From: Mangrovimonas futianensis
GTDB taxonomy: Bacteria > Bacteroidota > Bacteroidia > Flavobacteriales > Flavobacteriaceae
Reading direction: 5' to 3'
NCBI RefSeq assembly: GCF_021245805.1
Contig: NZ_JAJJNF010000003.1
Coordinates: 248,001-312,000 of the forward strand
Length of the DNA stretch: 64,000 nucleotides
The notes under the pieces are model-generated. The model did not search any database. It was not told the DNA's origin and saw only the letters and a list, made by a program, of their open reading frames with translations. The position numbers were made by a program, and so were the translations under genes. Below, in pieces: positions 26,472-35,579 of the stretch (its first letter is position 1; every line of letters starts with the position of its first letter).

Positions 26472-28004
26472 ATGCAACACAACAAGGTACTTATTTTAGA
26501 TTTCGGGTCCCAATACACGCAGTTGATTGCCCGAAGAGTTAGAGAACTCAACATTTATTGTGAAATCCACCCGTTCAATAAAGTTCCAGAAGATATTGAT
26601 GGTTATAAAGCTGTAATCCTTTCAGGAAGTCCTTCATCAGTGAGGTCAGAAGAAGCTCCACACCCAGATCTTTCAAACATTCGAGCAAAAAAACCTTTAT
26701 TGGGAGTTTGTTATGGAGCACAATATTTAGCACACTTTTCTGGTGGAGAAGTAGCTCCTTCAAATACACGGGAGTACGGTAGAGCAAACTTGTCATTCAT
26801 TAAAGAAGATGCATTTTTTGAAGGTGTATCAGAAGGAAGTCAGGTATGGATGAGCCATAGTGATACTATTAAACATTTACCAACTAATGGCGTTCTTCTT
26901 GCCAGTACTCACGATGTGGAAAATGCTGCATATAAAATTGAAGGGGAAACAACGTATGCCATTCAATTTCATCCAGAGGTCTATCACTCCATGGATGGTA
27001 AAAGAATCTTAGAAAACTTTTTAGTTCAAATAGCTGGTGTGAATCAAGACTGGACACCACAATCCTTTGTAGAAGAAACCGTAGAAGAGCTGAAGGAGAA
27101 ATTAGGAGACGATAAAGTGGTCCTTGGTTTGTCTGGAGGTGTAGATTCTTCTGTGGCTGCTATGTTATTGAATAAGGCCATAGGTGAAAACCTATACTGT
27201 ATCTTCGTTAATAACGGGTTGCTAAGGAAGAATGAGTTCCAAGATGTTTTGGAACAATACAAAGGAATGGGGTTAAATGTAAAGGGAGTTGATGCTTCGG
27301 CACGTTTTTTGGATGCTCTTAAAGGTGAAAGTGACCCAGAAGGAAAAAGAAAAATTATTGGTCGTGTGTTCATTGAAGTTTTTGATGATGAAGCTCATGC
27401 TATAAGTGATGTAAAATGGTTGGCTCAAGGAACTATTTATCCAGATGTGATCGAGAGTGTTTCGGCCACTGGAGGTCCTAGTGCTACCATAAAAAGTCAC
27501 CACAATGTTGGGGGATTGCCAGATTTCATGAAATTGAAGGTTGTAGAGCCTCTTAAACTGTTATTTAAAGATGAAGTAAGACGAGTTGGTGCTTCTATGG
27601 GAATGAGTCCAAATTTATTGGGAAGACATCCATTTCCAGGACCAGGTTTAGGAATCAGAATATTGGGAGATATCACAGCGGAAAAAGTGAGAATCCTTCA
27701 AGAGGTAGATGCCATTTTTATTAGTAATTTGAAATCATGGGGTCTTTATGATTCTGTGTGGCAAGCTGGAGCCATGTTACTTCCTGTAAATAGTGTGGGT
27801 GTGATGGGAGATGAAAGAACTTATGAGAAGTGTGTGGCCTTAAGAGCTGTAGAAAGTACAGATGGAATGACAGCCGATTGGGTTAACTTACCCTATGAGT
27901 TTTTGCAAAAGACTTCAAATGAAATCATTAATAAAGTTAAAGGTGTGAATAGAGTAGTATATGATATAAGTTCTAAACCACCGGCAACCATAGAGTGGGA
28001 ATAG
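26472..28004 (+). CDS. guaA: GMP synthase (glutamine-hydrolysing)
   Basis: 510 residues from the ATG at 26472; a TTG two codons upstream lies inside the promoter box. The glutamine amidotransferase domain has GVCYGAQYLAHF (nucleophile Cys near 80) and FHPEVYHS (His near 166). The ATP-pyrophosphatase domain has VVLGLSGGVDSSVAAMLL near 219, and the dimerisation domain ends in VVYDISSKPPATIEWE. It converts XMP to GMP in the cytoplasm. The start is directly preceded by a -7 box. Confidence 0.97.
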   Translation: MQHNKVLILDFGSQYTQLIARRVRELNIYCEIHPFNKVPEDIDGYKAVILSGSPSSVRSEEAPHPDLSNIRAKKPLLGVCYGAQYLAHFSGGEVAPSNTREYGRANLSFIKEDAFFEGVSEGSQVWMSHSDTIKHLPTNGVLLASTHDVENAAYKIEGETTYAIQFHPEVYHSMDGKRILENFLVQIAGVNQDWTPQSFVEETVEELKEKLGDDKVVLGLSGGVDSSVAAMLLNKAIGENLYCIFVNNGLLRKNEFQDVLEQYKGMGLNVKGVDASARFLDALKGESDPEGKRKIIGRVFIEVFDDEAHAISDVKWLAQGTIYPDVIESVSATGGPSATIKSHHNVGGLPDFMKLKVVEPLKLLFKDEVRRVGASMGMSPNLLGRHPFPGPGLGIRILGDITAEKVRILQEVDAIFISNLKSWGLYDSVWQAGAMLLPVNSVGVMGDERTYEKCVALRAVESTDGMTADWVNLPYEFLQKTSNEIINKVKGVNRVVYDISSKPPATIEWE

Positions 28005-28075
28005 AACGTATATTCATTAAATTTTGAATTACCGGATATTCCATTAACTTTATCAAGAAGTGTAAAACCTCATTC

Positions 28076-30004
28076 ATGAAAAAAATATTTTTAGTAACTA
28101 TTTTCATGCTTGGACTGGGGGTTTTGACGTCTATACAGGCTCAAAACTACGGAACCCATAAAGTCAAGCAGGGAGAGACTATTCAAAGTATTGCAAAGAC
28201 CTACAATGTTTCAACTTCAACGCTTTATGCACTGAATCCAGATGCTAAAAAAGAGTTGAAGCCAAACACCGTTCTTATTGTCCCAAAATCAGGAGCAGAG
28301 GTTAAAGCAGAACCAAAAATAACCAAGGAATTGGTTGGTTTTAAAGAGCACCGGGTCAAGAAAAAAGAGACTTTGTTTAGTCTTTCTAAGGAATATCAGG
28401 TTGAGGTTTCAGAAATTAAAAAACACAATCCAGATTTATATGCCAGTAACTTGAAAAAGGGTGATAAAATAAAAATCCCAGTCTATAAAACGGTGGTGGA
28501 AGTTGTTGAGGTGGTAGATAATTCAAAAACAAAAAAATACACCGTTCTTCCTAAAGAAGGTAAATGGCGAATCGCATATAAATATGGTATTTCTGTTCAA
28601 GAGTTAGATGAACTTAATCCTGGTATAGCAGATACTTTGGATGTGGGGCAAGTGATTAATGTGCCAAATATCTCTGCAGAAATTGAAAAACCAATAGACA
28701 ATCAATACTCTTATTATAAGGTAAATCCAAAAGAAGGTTTTTATAGGTTAAAAATTAAATTGGGATTGGATCAAAGTCAATTGGAAGCCTTAAATCCAGA
28801 TTTGAAAATAGATGGATTGAAAGAAGGTATGATTTTAAAGGTGCCTTACGATCCAACGTTGGAAGCGAATGGTGTTGCTATTGATACACCTGAGGTTAGT
28901 TTGGATGAAAAACTGTTATCAAGAGAGTTAAAGCATATTGCTGTGATGCTGCCATTTAAGTTGAATAAACTTGAAATGGATTCTATTCAGGATACTAAGG
29001 AGCAGATGCATACTGATCCTTTTTTAAATATGTCGTTAGACTTTTATTCGGGGGTTGTCGTAGCCTTTGATTCGCTTCAAAAATTAGGTGTTAATTTAAA
29101 AGTGGACACCTATGATACCAAAAATCAAATTAGCACCATCAATGAGATTTTAAGAGATCATTCTTTTGAAAATGTTGATGCTGTTATTGGTCCATTGATG
29201 CCCTCAAATATCGAAAGGGTAGCATCTGAATTAAAAGCATTTAACGTTCCGGTTATTTCGCCGGTAACAAAAAATGTTCAGTTGTTTGATAATGTATTCC
29301 AATCAAGACCATCCGAAGATTTGTTATACAATACCGTATTAGACTATTTTAAAGCAGATAGTCTCATTCAGAATACCATTATAATTTCAGACCAAAAACA
29401 TACTAAGGCAGCAGATGAGTTGAAGCGTCAGTTTATGTATGCATCACAGGTATTTTCAAGAAAGGACAAGGAAGGGAAGGATGCTTTCTATGTTTTGGAT
29501 GATGATATATTGAGTAGATTAAAGGAGGGTGTCAACTTGGTTTTCCTTGAGTCTGATAATCCAGGATTTATTTCAAACGTGACCAGTAAATTGAATTCCA
29601 TGACTAATTTGGAAGATAAATCCATTATTCTTGCAACCACTAATATGAATGATGCTTTTAGGGATGATGAGGTTTCAAATTACCATTTGTCTAATTTGCA
29701 ATTCCATTTTCCATCCATTGCCAAATCATATAGTGAAGATGACCAAAATCCATTTGTTAAGGCTTATGAAAAGCGTTTTGATATTACACCTAACAAGGTG
29801 GCGACAAGAGGTTTTGATTTAACAATGGATGTTGTTTTAAGATTGGTGACTTCGCCAGATCTATATCAGTCGGTTATAGATGCTCCTATGACAGAGTATG
29901 TGGAAAATAAATTCGCATACAAGAAAAAATTGTTTGGGGGGTACTATAACGATACGTCTTATTTAGTAAAATATGATAATCTTAAGATTGTTGTAGTCAA
30001 GTAA
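28076..30004 (+). CDS. Exported LysM protein with a periplasmic-binding-protein-like C-terminal domain
   Basis: 642 residues with a signal peptide (about 1-23, cleaved after IQA). Four LysM or LysM-like modules follow: about 26-72 (HKVKQGETIQSIAKTYNVS), 93-138 (HRVKKKETLFSLSKEYQV), 154-200 and 212-260. From about 283 the protein is a type-1 periplasmic-binding fold (IAVMLPFKLNKLE, DAVIGPLMPSNIERVASELK, VPVISPVTKN). LysM binds peptidoglycan. The C-terminal fold is shared with amino-acid receptors and with LpoA-type activators of penicillin-binding proteins. It is followed by the DUF922-like protein. Confidence 0.85.
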   Translation: MKKIFLVTIFMLGLGVLTSIQAQNYGTHKVKQGETIQSIAKTYNVSTSTLYALNPDAKKELKPNTVLIVPKSGAEVKAEPKITKELVGFKEHRVKKKETLFSLSKEYQVEVSEIKKHNPDLYASNLKKGDKIKIPVYKTVVEVVEVVDNSKTKKYTVLPKEGKWRIAYKYGISVQELDELNPGIADTLDVGQVINVPNISAEIEKPIDNQYSYYKVNPKEGFYRLKIKLGLDQSQLEALNPDLKIDGLKEGMILKVPYDPTLEANGVAIDTPEVSLDEKLLSRELKHIAVMLPFKLNKLEMDSIQDTKEQMHTDPFLNMSLDFYSGVVVAFDSLQKLGVNLKVDTYDTKNQISTINEILRDHSFENVDAVIGPLMPSNIERVASELKAFNVPVISPVTKNVQLFDNVFQSRPSEDLLYNTVLDYFKADSLIQNTIIISDQKHTKAADELKRQFMYASQVFSRKDKEGKDAFYVLDDDILSRLKEGVNLVFLESDNPGFISNVTSKLNSMTNLEDKSIILATTNMNDAFRDDEVSNYHLSNLQFHFPSIAKSYSEDDQNPFVKAYEKRFDITPNKVATRGFDLTMDVVLRLVTSPDLYQSVIDAPMTEYVENKFAYKKKLFGGYYNDTSYLVKYDNLKIVVVK

Positions 30005-30049
30005 TAAAGTTTGATGATTGTTCGTTTTTAACTAGTAAATGGTTTACCT

Positions 30050-30592
30050 ATGAAACTAGTTTTTTGGATATTGCTTTGCTTGTCTCCCTTTTTCATATCA
30101 GATAAAAGTTCAGAGCCTTCCATAAAATGGAGTGGAGCTCAAAAGTTGCAATGGGACGATTTTAAGGGGAAACCCAATAACAATACCAAGGCAGTGGCAC
30201 TTACCGCATCAGGTATTGTGTTTGAATACGCTCTAAAAACATCAGATGATAACATAATAGGATTTGAACCCAAGGTGAATGCCTTTTTTTATCCTGAGAA
30301 ATCTTGGGTAAAACTAGCTGATACTACCTCGGTTATTTTGAATCATGAACAATTGCATTTTGATATTACGGAATTACATGCCCGCCGTTTTAGAATGGAA
30401 TTGGATGCTGTTAAAATTTCACGGCAACTAGTTCAGGACATAGATAGATTGCACGTACAGATTAATAGGGATTGGGCCAAAATGCAAGAAGACTATGATC
30501 GTGAAACCAATTTTTCTCGAGATTTGGCCAATCAATTAAAATGGCAAGCGTATATTTCAACCCAATTAAAACAATTGGAATCGTATAAATGA
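30050..30592 (+). CDS. Exported DUF922-like putative metallopeptidase
   Basis: 180 residues with an N-terminal hydrophobic segment (KLVFWILLCLSPFFIS). LNHEQLHFDITELHARR contains HEXXH (HEQLH), as in zinc peptidases, with another His seven residues on. IKWSGAQKLQWDDFKGKP at the start matches the 'W..DF.G.P' entry of DUF922-type proteins. It probably resides in the envelope and may hydrolyse peptide or peptidoglycan bonds; activity is unproven. It overlaps the next gene by four bases (ATGA). Confidence 0.72.
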   Translation: MKLVFWILLCLSPFFISDKSSEPSIKWSGAQKLQWDDFKGKPNNNTKAVALTASGIVFEYALKTSDDNIIGFEPKVNAFFYPEKSWVKLADTTSVILNHEQLHFDITELHARRFRMELDAVKISRQLVQDIDRLHVQINRDWAKMQEDYDRETNFSRDLANQLKWQAYISTQLKQLESYK

Positions 30593-30822
30593 ATTTAGGA
30601 CCAAGCAAGGAGTTTTTAATTAAGTTGGCTCATACAAAAATGCCCTTTGGTAAATATAAGGATAGATACCTAATAGATTTACCCGAGTACTATGTGGTTT
30701 GGTATCATAATAAAGGATTCCCAAAAGGTCAGTTAGGGGAGATGCTTCAAACGGTTTACGAACTTAAAGTAAACGGCTTGGAAATTTTGGTGAGAAACAT
30801 TCGTGAGAATTATCCCAAGTAA
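30589..30822 (+). CDS. DUF3820 family small protein
   Basis: 77 residues. KMPFGKYKDRYLIDLPEYYV and WYHNKGFP match the FGK(Y/H)K...Y..W pattern of DUF3820, the same module seen at the C-terminus of the exonuclease at 6072-6848. The function is unknown; the family has been linked loosely to nucleases by such fusions. The ATG overlaps the preceding TGA (ATGA), implying translational coupling with the DUF922-like gene. Confidence 0.8.
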   Translation: MNLGPSKEFLIKLAHTKMPFGKYKDRYLIDLPEYYVVWYHNKGFPKGQLGEMLQTVYELKVNGLEILVRNIRENYPK

Positions 30823-30917
30823 GTTTCTAAGCGATTGATATTTAATTGGATGGTTTCAAAATGACCAGTGTTAATAAATCTTATTTTTCTACTGCTACAT
30901 TCCTTTATTAACGGTTT

Positions 30918-30933
30918 TAATTTTGTAAATTTG
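30918..30933 (+). promoter_or_regulatory. Tandem -7 boxes for pyrG
   Basis: TAATTTTG (30918-30925) is followed directly by TAAATTTG (30926-30933), both exact TAnnTTTG matches, 20-36 bases before the pyrG ATG. They may give two nearby transcription starts. Confidence 0.5.
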
Positions 30934-30953
30934 CCTGCGTTTAAAAGCGCAAC

Positions 30954-32597
30954 ATGACAACAAATACGAATACCAAGTACATCTTTGTAACCGGTGGTGT
31001 GACTTCCTCGTTAGGAAAAGGAATCATAGCTGCCTCTCTAGCCAAATTACTTCAAGCCCAAGGATATAGAACAACCATTCAAAAGTTGGATCCCTATATT
31101 AATGTTGATCCAGGTACCTTGAATCCTTATGAGCATGGGGAGTGTTATGTAACCGATGATGGAGCCGAAACTGATTTGGATTTAGGTCATTATGAGCGTT
31201 TTTTAAATGTACCTACCAGTCAGGCTAACAATGTGACTACAGGTAGAATCTACCAAAGTGTTATTGAGAAAGAACGAAGAGGTGAATTCTTAGGGAAAAC
31301 TGTTCAGGTCATTCCTCATATTACAGATGAAATCAAGGAACGCATTCAATTACTGGGTAAATCTGGAGAGTGGGATATCGTTATCACAGAGATTGGAGGA
31401 ACTGTAGGGGATATTGAATCTTTGCCATACATTGAAGCAGTTCGTCAGTTAAAATGGGATTTGGGAGAAAACAATGGTATTGTGATTCACTTAACTTTAG
31501 TACCATTTTTATCTGCTGCAGGTGAATTAAAAACCAAACCTACCCAACATAGTGTAAAAACTCTAATGGAAAGTGGGGTGCAAGCAGATGTTTTGGTTTG
31601 TAGAACTGAACATGATTTACCAATCGAGCTTCGCACCAAATTGGCTTTATTCTGTAATGTAAGGGAAGAAGCTGTAATTCAATCTATCGATGCGTCTACC
31701 ATTTATGATGTACCAAACTTAATGTTGAAGCAAGGTTTGGATAAGGTAGTTTTAAAGAAACTTGGATTGGAAGCTTCTGATCCAGACTTAACGCAATGGA
31801 ATAAATTTCTTCAAAGACATAAAAATCCAATTACCGAAATTACCATTGGTCTGATTGGTAAATATGTAGAACTTCAAGATTCTTATAAATCTATATTAGA
31901 GGCCTTTATACATGCAGGTGCTGCCAATGAAGTAAAGGTTAAAGTGGAGCCTATTCACTCAGAATATTTAAATGAGGATAATGTAAAAATCAAACTTTCT
32001 CATTTGAATGGTGTGTTGGTAGCTCCTGGATTTGGAGAACGAGGTATTGAAGGTAAAATTGATGCCGTAAGATATGTTCGTGAAAACAACATTCCTTTCT
32101 TCGGAATTTGTTTAGGAATGCAAATGGCAGTTATTGAATATTCTAGAAATGTTTTGGGATTGTCTGAGGCCAGTTCTACCGAAATGAGAGCAGATACCCC
32201 AGACCCGGTCATAGATATCATGGAAGAACAAAAGCATATCACCGATAAGGGAGGTACCATGAGGTTAGGAGCTTGGGATTGCGAAATTAAAGATGGGTCT
32301 TTAGCTAAACAAATTTATAAGAAAGACCTGATTCAAGAGCGTCACAGACACCGTTATGAATTTAATAACGATTACAAGCAACGTATCGAAGAAGCAGGTA
32401 TGATTGCTACGGGATTGAATCCAGATACTGGATTGGTTGAGATCGTTGAGGTACCAGAACACCCATGGTTTGTAGGTGTTCAGTACCACCCAGAATATAA
32501 AAGTACGGTGGCCAACCCACACCCTTTATTTGTAGCTTTCGTTAAAGCTGCATTCAAGCATAAGAAAAATAAAAGTGTCAGTATGGCACAAAAATAA
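30954..32597 (+). CDS. pyrG: CTP synthase
   Basis: 547 residues. The synthetase domain has KYIFVTGGVTSSLGKGIIAA, and GTVGDIESLPYIEAVRQL near residue 150. The glutaminase domain has FFGICLGMQMAVIEYSRN (nucleophile Cys near 385) and a C-terminal VGVQYHPEYKSTVANPHPL carrying the His and Glu. It makes CTP from UTP and glutamine. A tandem -7 box lies upstream. The gene is followed 74 bases later by yidC, possibly co-transcribed. Confidence 0.97.
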   Translation: MTTNTNTKYIFVTGGVTSSLGKGIIAASLAKLLQAQGYRTTIQKLDPYINVDPGTLNPYEHGECYVTDDGAETDLDLGHYERFLNVPTSQANNVTTGRIYQSVIEKERRGEFLGKTVQVIPHITDEIKERIQLLGKSGEWDIVITEIGGTVGDIESLPYIEAVRQLKWDLGENNGIVIHLTLVPFLSAAGELKTKPTQHSVKTLMESGVQADVLVCRTEHDLPIELRTKLALFCNVREEAVIQSIDASTIYDVPNLMLKQGLDKVVLKKLGLEASDPDLTQWNKFLQRHKNPITEITIGLIGKYVELQDSYKSILEAFIHAGAANEVKVKVEPIHSEYLNEDNVKIKLSHLNGVLVAPGFGERGIEGKIDAVRYVRENNIPFFGICLGMQMAVIEYSRNVLGLSEASSTEMRADTPDPVIDIMEEQKHITDKGGTMRLGAWDCEIKDGSLAKQIYKKDLIQERHRHRYEFNNDYKQRIEEAGMIATGLNPDTGLVEIVEVPEHPWFVGVQYHPEYKSTVANPHPLFVAFVKAAFKHKKNKSVSMAQK

Positions 32598-32671
32598 AAT
32601 TGGACAACTTTTTGAGTTGCACAATGCTGTTATTAATTCTCTTCAAGGAGAATAGGACTAATTATACTTAA

Positions 32672-34567
32672 ATGGAAGAAAAGAAATTAGACATTAATTC
32701 GATAATAGGGTTTGTACTTATTTTCGGAATTTTATTGTACATGTTCTACATGCAAACACCAACCCAAGAGGAGTTGGAGGCTAAACAAAAGCAAGAACAG
32801 GTAGAACAACAAAAAAAGCAACAGGAACAAGAGCCTAAAGTTGCAACTTCAGAAGATTTCTCGACCGCTAGTGCACAAGATTCACTAAAGTTTTTGGAAT
32901 TACAAAATAAACTGGGAGCATTTGCATACTCAGCTACTTTACCATCGGCTAAGGATGAATTTACGCAGGTAGAAACCGAGTTATTGGATTTGAAATTCAG
33001 CAATAAGGGTGGGTTTTTAAAAGAAGTACGCCTAAAGCCTTTTGTAGATTATGATTCCATTCCTATCTACTTGATCAAAGAGAATAATAGCTCCTTTAAT
33101 GTTAATTTTGGAACGACTGATAGCAGAATTTTAAACACCAAAGATTTATATTTTGAACCATCTGTAACCAAAAATGGTGAGAATACAGTGGTTTCAATGA
33201 AATTGAAGGTTTCTGCAACTAAGTATTTAGAGTACCGATATGTTCTGAAGCCCAATGACTATATGATGGATTTTTCAATCCAATCGCAAGGGCTTAGCCA
33301 AGTAATCAATGGCTCCCAAGAAGTAAATTTGGATTGGAGTCTTAAAGGTTTCAGGAATGATAAGAGTATCAGTTATGAAAATCGATATACGAGATTAACC
33401 TATCAACATGATGATGGTAAAATTAGCAAATTATCACCTACAGGATCTGATGATGAAAGTGTAGAAGATTTAACTTGGTTATCTTACAGACAGCACTTCT
33501 TTAGTTCTATTTTAATTTCTGAAAAACCATATAAGTCTGTAAAATTGACTTCAGAAGATATGGTGGAAGATGAGGATGTTGATACACTATTTACCAAAAC
33601 ATTCGGTTCTAAAATACCTATGGCTTTAAATGCCGGTGAATTGAATGAAAATTTGAAATTGTACTTTGGACCTACAGATCACAAGGTTCTAAAGAATTAT
33701 GATTATGACCTAGAAGATTCCATTCCACTAGGTTGGGGTATTTTTGGTTGGATCAATAGATACTTATTTATCCCTCTATTTAACTTCTTGATTACTATTT
33801 TGCCTTATGGGGGAGCTATCATTGTCATGACCATTTTGATCAAACTTTTGATGTCTTTCGTTCAGTACAAACAGTTCTTGTCTCAAGCTAAATTAAAGGT
33901 GATCAAACCAGAATTGGATCAAATTAGAGAAAAGCACAAGGATAATAAGATGAAAATCCAACAAGAAACTATGGCTTTACAAACTCAGGTTGGTGCCAGT
34001 CCGTTAAGTGGGTGTTTGCCAGCTCTGATACAGCTACCGGTTTTTTATGCACTGTTTCAGTTTTTCCCATCTGCATTTGATTTGAGACAGAAAAGTTTCT
34101 TATGGGCAGAAGATTTATCTTCTTATGATGTGGTAGCTCAATTGCCTGTTAAGATACCTTTTTACGGAGAGCACGTAAGTTTGTTCCCTATTTTGGCGGC
34201 TATTGCAATTTTCTTCTACATGAAAATGACAACAGGCCAACAGACTGCCATGTCACAACCACAGCAAGAGGGGATGCCTGATATGCAGAAAATGATGAAG
34301 GTGATGATTTATTTCTCTCCTTTATTAATGTTGGTGTTCTTTAATAACTATGCTTCGGGATTGAGTTTGTATTACTTTATATCCAATTTGATTAGTATTG
34401 GAATTATGATAGTCATCAAAAACTACATTTTGGATGAAGATAAAATTCATGCACAAATTCAAGTTAAAAAGGCTCAGCCTAAAAAGGAAAGCAAGTTCCA
34501 GAGGAAGATGAAGGAAATGATGGAACAGGCGGAACAACAGCAACGAAATCAGAATCGCAAAAAATAA
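32672..34567 (+). CDS. yidC: Membrane protein insertase YidC
   Basis: 631 residues. There is one N-terminal membrane helix (IIGFVLIFGILLYMFYMQTP), then a Gln/Lys/Glu-rich linker and a large beta-super-sandwich periplasmic domain to about 350. The conserved five-helix insertase core follows (NFLITILPYGGAIIVMTILI, VGASPLSGCLPALIQLPVFY, YYFISNLISIGIMIVI), and a basic, Gln-rich C-terminal tail that can contact ribosomes. It works with SecYEG or alone, receiving substrates from FtsY/SRP. Followed by a terminator. Confidence 0.96.
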   Translation: MEEKKLDINSIIGFVLIFGILLYMFYMQTPTQEELEAKQKQEQVEQQKKQQEQEPKVATSEDFSTASAQDSLKFLELQNKLGAFAYSATLPSAKDEFTQVETELLDLKFSNKGGFLKEVRLKPFVDYDSIPIYLIKENNSSFNVNFGTTDSRILNTKDLYFEPSVTKNGENTVVSMKLKVSATKYLEYRYVLKPNDYMMDFSIQSQGLSQVINGSQEVNLDWSLKGFRNDKSISYENRYTRLTYQHDDGKISKLSPTGSDDESVEDLTWLSYRQHFFSSILISEKPYKSVKLTSEDMVEDEDVDTLFTKTFGSKIPMALNAGELNENLKLYFGPTDHKVLKNYDYDLEDSIPLGWGIFGWINRYLFIPLFNFLITILPYGGAIIVMTILIKLLMSFVQYKQFLSQAKLKVIKPELDQIREKHKDNKMKIQQETMALQTQVGASPLSGCLPALIQLPVFYALFQFFPSAFDLRQKSFLWAEDLSSYDVVAQLPVKIPFYGEHVSLFPILAAIAIFFYMKMTTGQQTAMSQPQQEGMPDMQKMMKVMIYFSPLLMLVFFNNYASGLSLYYFISNLISIGIMIVIKNYILDEDKIHAQIQVKKAQPKKESKFQRKMKEMMEQAEQQQRNQNRKK

Positions 34568-34569
34568 TT

Positions 34570-34603
34570 AAAGGAGCTGTCAAATAAATTGGCAGCTTTT
34601 TTG
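34570..34603 (+). terminator. Terminator after yidC
   Basis: A stem AGCTGTCA / TGGCAGCT (one G-T pair) with a T run directly after the yidC stop. An apparent upstream start of the next gene at 34589 lies inside this hairpin, which supports the later start. Confidence 0.85.
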
Positions 34604-34630
34604 TTATTTAAGGATATAAAAGAGAACAAT

Positions 34631-35347
34631 ATGACAGGAATGAAATCAATAATTGTTGTGGTATTAATATGTTTCTTCACGGGAACGATGGTTTTGAATG
34701 CCCAAGATATAAACCAAATGGATGATAAAGGGCAGCGACATGGAGTTTGGAAGAAAAAGTTTGAAGACTCTGATGTGCTAAGGTATGAAGGTGAATTTAA
34801 CCATGGTAAAGAAGTAGGAACCTTTAAATATTATAAAAACATCAATGGAAAGGCTGTGTTGGCTGCTACTCGTGAATTTTTGCCAGATGGTAAGGCTAAG
34901 GTGACTTTTTACTCATCGAAAGGTAAAAAGATAAGTGAGGGCAAAATGAAAGGAAAGCTTCATACAGGTGAATGGATTTATTATCATAAGGATAAAAATG
35001 CCGTCATGAACCGAGAGAATTATAATGAACGAGGTGTATTAGAAGGAGAGAGCATTGTTTATTTCACCAATGGAAACATTGCTGAAAAACGCATGTTTAA
35101 AAATGGAAACGTAGACGGGAAGGCTACATGGTATTCAGATCAAGGGGTGGTGACTAAGATCTACCATTACAAAGATGGATTATTGCATGGAGAGGCAAAA
35201 TTTTATGATGGCTCTGGGCAGTTAGTTCAAGAAGGAAGATATAAAAATGACAGAAAGGATGGTATATGGAAATATTACGAAAATGGTGAATTGAAGGAGG
35301 AAAAAGACTTCACTAGAGTTAGTAAAAATCCTTATAAAAAAAAGTAG
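34631..35347 (+). CDS. Exported MORN-like repeat protein (YwqK type)
   Basis: About 238 residues from the ATG at 34631 (or 34640), giving a signal peptide (MKSIIVVVLICFFTGTMVL, cleaved near NAQ). The mature protein is made of MORN-like repeats of about 20-25 residues, such as RHGVWKKKFE, KEVGTFKYYKN, HTGEWIYYHKD, LHGEAKFYDGSGQ and KDGIWKYYENGE. The databases often label this family 'toxin-antitoxin system YwqK antitoxin', but no toxin is present and it is exported, so that name should not be taken literally. It probably forms a beta-sheet scaffold in the envelope. A terminator follows. Confidence 0.82.
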   Translation: MTGMKSIIVVVLICFFTGTMVLNAQDINQMDDKGQRHGVWKKKFEDSDVLRYEGEFNHGKEVGTFKYYKNINGKAVLAATREFLPDGKAKVTFYSSKGKKISEGKMKGKLHTGEWIYYHKDKNAVMNRENYNERGVLEGESIVYFTNGNIAEKRMFKNGNVDGKATWYSDQGVVTKIYHYKDGLLHGEAKFYDGSGQLVQEGRYKNDRKDGIWKYYENGELKEEKDFTRVSKNPYKKK

Positions 35348-35369
35348 GTATATTAAATTTATTAAAAGA

Positions 35370-35402
35370 AAAAGCTCCTTGAAAAAGGAGCTTTTCTTTT
35401 TT
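35370..35402 (+). terminator. Terminator after the MORN-like gene
   Basis: A stem AAAGCTCCTT / AAGGAGCTTT and T-rich tail, 24 bases after the stop. The rest of the gap to 35579 is A/T-rich with no gene that I can support. Confidence 0.85.
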
Positions 35403-35579
35403 AGGTATCAATTATCACATTTTTGAATAAGCTATTAATCAATCTATTTGTGGGAAGTTACCTAAAAATAACGATTCCGAAGATATGTAATTGTTACATC
35501 ACACCCAAATTTTTAATCAGGCATTTAATCGAAAATAATATAACAATCTAATTAACAGCGTTTTTAATTCTGTTATTTT

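Noticed and set aside
32640..32660. AAGGAG as a Shine-Dalgarno site for yidC
   Set aside because: It lies over 20 bases from the start, too far for normal spacing, and this phylum rarely uses such sites.
34631..35347. YwqK-type antitoxin of a toxin-antitoxin system
   Set aside because: Signal peptide and MORN-like repeats point to an exported scaffold; no toxin gene is adjacent.
35485..35499. ATGTAA-N3-TTACAT dyad as an operator
   Set aside because: It lies between two convergent genes, so it does not precede any promoter, and the spacing differs from the other dyad.
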